Shown: piece after piece, positions 60,780-64,000 of the stretch
How the letters are laid out: each line of letters starts with the position of its first letter
Position numbering within the stretch: position 1 is the first letter of the stretch
NCBI GenBank assembly: GCA_036389255.1
Contig: DASVQI010000036.1
Span: forward strand, 186,001-250,000
DNA from: JACVRN01 sp036389255
GTDB lineage: Bacteria; Acidobacteriota; Blastocatellia; Pyrinomonadales; Pyrinomonadaceae
Direction: 5' to 3'
DNA: 64,000 bases
Translations under genes and position numbers: made by a program
Notes under the pieces: model-generated
The model's database searches: none
Told to the model about the DNA's origin: nothing
Seen by the model: only the letters and a program-made list of their open reading frames with translations

Positions 60780-61418
60780 ATGTGGATTGACCTGCCAAGG
60801 CTTTATCCTGTAACGGATGCGCGGCTCACAGGGTTGTCGCATGCGGAGCAGGTGCTGCGGTTGAGCGCTGGCGGGGCGCGTATGATTCAGTTGCGTGAGA
60901 AGCATCTGGAGGCGCGTGCGTTTTTCAGGGAGGCCGAGGCGGCTTTGCGCGTGGCGCGCGAGCGCGGTCTGAGGCTTATTATTAATGACCGCGTTGACAT
61001 TGCCCTTGCGCTGGGCGCAGACGGCGTTCATCTGGGGCAGGACGACCTGCCGCCGGAGGCTGCGCGCCGAATCCTGGGCGAGCGAGCAGTGATAGGCTTT
61101 TCCACGCATAATGTAGAGCAGGCGAGACTTGCAGCCAGCCTTCCCATTGATTACCTAGCCATTGGCCCTATCTTTTCCACCTCGTCCAAAGATAATCCAG
61201 ACCCCACGGTTGGCTTGGACGGCCTCGGCCGCGTGCGCCGGGCTGTCCCCTCGCTCCCGCTAGTAGCCATCGGCGGAATCACCCCGGAAAATGGTCAGGA
61301 AACCCTAGCCGCCGGGGCCGAGAGCCTCGCCGTCATAGGCGCTCTGCTCTCCGACCCCGCGCAAATCGAGGCCCGCACAAGGGACTGGCTCGCCACTTTT
61401 AAGCCACAAGTCCAATAA
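60780..61418 (+). CDS. thiE: thiamine-phosphate synthase
   Basis: A 212-residue TIM-barrel enzyme joining HMP-PP and HET-P to give thiamine phosphate. GGARMIQLREKHLEARAFF, LIINDRVDIALALGADGVHL, GQDDLPPEAARRILGERAVI, IDYLAIGPIFSTSSKDNPDP and PLVAIGGITPENGQETLAAG are the conserved strand ends and phosphate loops. It starts 13 nt after typA and could be co-transcribed, but no other thi gene is in the window and no TPP riboswitch was recognised upstream. Confidence 0.96.
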   Translation: MWIDLPRLYPVTDARLTGLSHAEQVLRLSAGGARMIQLREKHLEARAFFREAEAALRVARERGLRLIINDRVDIALALGADGVHLGQDDLPPEAARRILGERAVIGFSTHNVEQARLAASLPIDYLAIGPIFSTSSKDNPDPTVGLDGLGRVRRAVPSLPLVAIGGITPENGQETLAAGAESLAVIGALLSDPAQIEARTRDWLATFKPQVQ

Positions 61419-61587
61419 TTTCAACGGCTAAATAGATTTTACTTGCGTTTAGCATGGTTTTACGCGACAATGGTTTGTCTGCCGGGAGCGGCTGGCGAAA
61501 GCCTTTAACGCTTGCCCATTGCAGTCCTAAATTAACCCCTTCCTTCGCGCCACAGTTTTCATAACCCTTTTGGAGCGCAAATAAAGC

Positions 61588-62778
61588 ATGAGCTTTCTAG
61601 ACCTTCCGCCCATTATCGAGCGCATGCTGCTCGTCTCGGACAAAATCAGCGACCTTAATTTCTCCGTTGGACAGCCGCCGCAGGTGGAAATCAACGGGAA
61701 GCTGACGCCCGTGCAGCCGCTCGGCCTTCAGAGGCTCTCGCCGTACCAGACGGAGATAATCGCCATGGCTCTGATGGACGGCAACCCGGAAGCGGCAGAG
61801 CGACTGGCGAAAACGGGCACGGCGGATTTGAGCTACAGCCTGCCGTCGCGCACGCGCTTTCGCGTCAACATCTTTCAGCAGCGCGGAACTTATTCCATAG
61901 TCATGCGCGTCATCCCTACTGAAGTGCCTACGATAAAGTCTCTGGGACTGCCGGAGCAGTTGTCGGACATAGCGGAGCTGAGAAACGGCATAGTGCTTTT
62001 GACAGGGCCGACCGGCTCGGGTAAAAGCTCCACGCTCGCCGCCGTCATAGATTTAATCAACGAGCAGAAGCATTATCACGTCATCACTATTGAAGACCCC
62101 ATAGAGTTCCTGCACACGCACAAGAATTCCACCATCAACCAGCGCGAGGTGGGCTCCGACACTAGGGATTTTCCCTCGGCCTTGAGGGCCGCCCTGAGAC
62201 AAGCGCCGAAGGTGATTCTCATAGGCGAGATGCGCGACTTTGAGACGACCGAGATAGCGCTCGAAGCTGCCGAGACGGGCCACCTTGTTCTGTCTACTCT
62301 GCACACGATTGACGCTTCCAAGACGATTGACCGCATCATCGGCCTCTATCCGAAGAACGAAGAGCAGGTCATACGGACAAGACTTTCGCAGACCTTCCGC
62401 TACATCGTCTCGCAGCGATTGATTCCGCGCGCGGACGGCAAGGGCCGCGTGGCCGCCGTAGAGATTCTCAGGTCTAGCCCGCGCACGCGCGAGTACATCG
62501 AGGCGGGCGAAAGCGAAGGCAAGTCGCTTCTGGACGCGATGCGTGACGGCAAGCTGGATGGGATGCAGGATTTCGACACCGTCATCAAAGACCTGATTCA
62601 GCGAAAAGTCGTGACGATGGAAGACGGCCTTGCCTTCGCCACTAACCAGAACAACCTCATGTTGTCACTCAAAGGACTCTCTTCCACGGAAGATTTCATA
62701 CGCGGCGAGACTATACCGCCGCCGACCTTGACCGGGGCCAAGCCCAAATACGGCTCCATGCTGGACATGATTGAATAA
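61588..62778 (+). CDS. PilT/PilU-type twitching ATPase
   Basis: A 396-residue secretion ATPase that retracts type IV pili. N-domain (1-105), then the RecA-like core with Walker A LLTGPTGSGKSSTLAAVIDL (about 135-154), Asp box ITIEDPIEFLHTHKNS, Walker B PKVILIGEMRDFETTEIALE (about 206-225) and His box ETGHLVLSTLHTIDASKTID. Sequence style (AETGHLVLSTLHT, GEMRD) matches PilT/PilU and not the PilB extension ATPase. The C-terminal GLSSTEDFIRGETIPPPTL tail is long. It is linked to the zinc-ribbon/receiver gene 20 nt downstream, and 4.3 kb from the pilN-O cluster. Confidence 0.94.
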   Translation: MSFLDLPPIIERMLLVSDKISDLNFSVGQPPQVEINGKLTPVQPLGLQRLSPYQTEIIAMALMDGNPEAAERLAKTGTADLSYSLPSRTRFRVNIFQQRGTYSIVMRVIPTEVPTIKSLGLPEQLSDIAELRNGIVLLTGPTGSGKSSTLAAVIDLINEQKHYHVITIEDPIEFLHTHKNSTINQREVGSDTRDFPSALRAALRQAPKVILIGEMRDFETTEIALEAAETGHLVLSTLHTIDASKTIDRIIGLYPKNEEQVIRTRLSQTFRYIVSQRLIPRADGKGRVAAVEILRSSPRTREYIEAGESEGKSLLDAMRDGKLDGMQDFDTVIKDLIQRKVVTMEDGLAFATNQNNLMLSLKGLSSTEDFIRGETIPPPTLTGAKPKYGSMLDMIE

Positions 62779-62798
62779 CTGAGGGATTGCCAAAACCT

Positions 62799-63593
62799 AT
62801 GATTGTTCTCTGTACACACTGCTCCATGCGCTTGCAGTTGGACGATGCGAAGGTTCCCGCGCGCGCCTTCACCGTTCGCTGCCCCAAGTGCCAGAACGTC
62901 ATCAACGCTCAGCCGCCCGCAAACGAGACTGCTCAGGGCGCGCTGGCGAACTCTTATTCCCCCGCGACCGAGCACCCGCGCTTTGATAAAAATCCAGCGC
63001 CGGTCTTCAAGCCGGAAGTGAGCGCCGAGAGCGAGGTTACGGCGGACGGCCCTCAGGCCGATTCTTCAGGCGCGGCCGCTAATGACATACTGCGTCTTCT
63101 GGCTGCGCTGGTGCAGCGCGGGGCTTCGGGCGGCGAAAAGCCCGTGGAGACTAAGCGCCTCGCGTGGGAGCGCCACCGCGTGCTGGTCTGCGTGGAGCCC
63201 GAGCATCGTCAGAAGGTCGCGCACAAGCTGGCCGAGCACGAGTACCACGTCTTCGTCGCGGAGAACGCTTCGCAGGCCGTAGAGCGCATGCGCGAAGAGA
63301 GCATGGACATAATTATCCTCGACCCGAACTTCGAGCCTGTAGAGCAGGGCGCGGCTCACGTCAGCAATGAAATCAACGCCATGCGACCGGCTGCGCGCCG
63401 CCGCACCTTCCTTGTCCATTTTTCGGCCACGAGCCGCACGCTAGACCAGCACGCGGCATTTGTCAGCAACGTCAACCTGCTTGTCAATCACGGCGACATA
63501 GAGCAGATGCCGCGCGCCTTGGAGAGGAGCCTGCGCGACTACAACGAGCTTTACCGCGACCTGAACCGGGCGCTCAACGTCGCCCCGCTCTGA
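62799..63593 (+). CDS. MJ0042 zinc-ribbon / receiver-like domain protein
   Basis: A 264-residue protein fusing two modules. The first 35 residues are an MJ0042-type zinc ribbon (CTHC at 5-8, CPKC at 28-31). A low-complexity linker (about 38-115) leads to a receiver-like fold (about 125-255: HRVLVCVEPEHRQKVAHKLA, YHVFVAENASQAVERMREES, MDIIILDPNF with Asp175 at the phosphoacceptor place). No output domain follows. ATG 62799 is used; TTG 62787 is too close to the GAGGG motif. Position behind the PilT gene suggests it regulates pilus retraction, as a CheY-like switch. That is an inference. Confidence 0.72.
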   Translation: MIVLCTHCSMRLQLDDAKVPARAFTVRCPKCQNVINAQPPANETAQGALANSYSPATEHPRFDKNPAPVFKPEVSAESEVTADGPQADSSGAAANDILRLLAALVQRGASGGEKPVETKRLAWERHRVLVCVEPEHRQKVAHKLAEHEYHVFVAENASQAVERMREESMDIIILDPNFEPVEQGAAHVSNEINAMRPAARRRTFLVHFSATSRTLDQHAAFVSNVNLLVNHGDIEQMPRALERSLRDYNELYRDLNRALNVAPL

Positions 63594-63658
63594 TGACTGA
63601 AAGACGAGCGTGGAAAACTTTTACCCGCTCGGCCCCGCTCAAACCCGTTTTGACCTCT

Positions 63659-63691
63659 GCCGGATGCAGCTTATAATCTTCTGCATCCGGC
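63659..63691 (+). terminator. intrinsic terminator with 11-bp stem
   Basis: GCCGGATGCAG and CTGCATCCGGC pair around an 11-nt loop, followed by GCTGTTTTTTTA. It ends the pilT operon and lies 20 nt before the CDF gene start. Confidence 0.88.
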
Positions 63692-63711
63692 GCTGTTTTT
63701 TTATAAAAGAG

Positions 63712-64000
63712 ATGTCTAAGGTCGAAGACACACACGGGAATGGTCATCACTCGCACGGGCACGGTCATCACGGCCACGGCCACGGCGCTGCGGCGGGCGG
63801 GCGCAGCCGCTTGACGGTGGTGCTCGTGTTGACCGCCGTCTACATGGTGGCCGAAGCCGCAGGCGGTTGGATAACGGGCTCTCTGGCGCTTCTGGCGGAC
63901 GCGGGGCACATGCTGGCGGACGTGGCCGCGCTCAGCTTGGCGCTGGTAGCCGTGTGGTTCGCGTCGCGGCCTGCCACGCCGCGCAAGACCTTCGGCTACT
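63712..64000 (+). CDS. CDF-family metal efflux transporter, 5' part only
   Basis: The frame runs off the right edge (96 codons visible). A His-rich cytoplasmic N-terminus, GNGHHSHGHGHHGHGHG, is followed by a first transmembrane helix (LTVVLVLTAVYMVAEAAGGW), the family signature LADAGHMLADV (metal-site Asp/His on helix 2) and a second membrane span. This matches CzcD/ZitB-type zinc exporters using proton antiport. ATG 63712 has AAAAGAGA ahead of it as a weak Shine-Dalgarno. The remaining helices and C-terminal domain are outside the window. Confidence 0.93.
   Translation, partial: MSKVEDTHGNGHHSHGHGHHGHGHGAAAGGRSRLTVVLVLTAVYMVAEAAGGWITGSLALLADAGHMLADVAALSLALVAVWFASRPATPRKTFGY

Noticed and set aside
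60700..60780. TPP riboswitch before thiE
   Set aside because: Only 13 nt separate typA and thiE; there is no room, and no CTGAGA/ACCTGA-type core in the gap.

Overview
This is a G+C-rich bacterial chromosome segment. The gene content fits an acidobacterium, probably class Blastocatellia; this is an inference from gene style, not from a marker phylogeny. The pointers are a TonB-dependent receptor with an N-terminal carboxypeptidase-regulatory domain beside TPR proteins of the same design, a DUF4214 metalloprotease with P/T-rich linker, CARDB and Calx-beta modules, a TPR-sigma54 regulator of over 1000 residues, a GroEL ending in DYDY instead of a GGM tail, and many Sec-exported proteins of unknown function.

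Layout. (1) 1-1.8 kb is a visibly AT-richer accessory strip: the end of a Panacea (DUF4065) antitoxin-like gene overlapping a two-helix membrane protein gene, two decayed transposase C-termini, and three small membrane-protein ORFs. (2) 1.9-5.0 kb encodes a giant TPR-sigma54 activator. (3) 5.4-9.4 kb is the conserved ffh-rpsP-khpA-rimM-trmD-rplS translation cluster, followed by two glycosyltransferases. (4) 12.2-16.2 kb holds an exported metzincin protease and a LolA-like exported protein. (5) 16.3-25.3 kb is a leftward heat-shock island: hsp20-clpB-hsp20-grpE-groEL and then a ClpA/C-type ATPase, with a near-consensus promoter at its head. (6) 25.5-27.3 kb is a translationally coupled DUF1272-Lrp/AsnC-EamA operon. 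(7) 27.4-33.6 kb is mostly envelope and ion transport: a PRC/MgtE_N/CBS sensor, an Nramp-like carrier, and an MscS-cNMP channel. (8) 33.9-39.7 kb contains an exported tyrosine-phosphatase-like protein and a tight four-gene leftward operon: ppk1, two exported proteins with kinase-like motifs, and DUF4956. (9) 40-46 kb is a mixture: ExbD, S41 protease, TonB-like protein, methyltransferase, DinB, HD hydrolase. (10) 46.3-52 kb has the TonB receptor and a tandem pair of CarboxypepD_reg-TPR proteins. (11) 52-64 kb has ribA, an FHA-GGDEF cyclase, type IV pilus inner-membrane genes, a Lys/Gly-only miniprotein with its own promoter and terminator, trmL, typA, thiE, a PilT-type ATPase, a zinc-ribbon/receiver protein and the start of a CDF metal transporter.

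Three signals stand out. The first is the ppk1 / kinase-like pair / DUF4956 operon, which resembles the VTC-DUF4956-CotH neighbourhoods of other bacteria but uses PPK1 and an unfamiliar kinase-like family. The second is a set of intergenic dyads whose arms differ in sequence but are mostly built from 7-nt quasi-repeats. The third is the Panacea-membrane protein pair at the left edge. All functional statements come from reading motifs; no database search was run.
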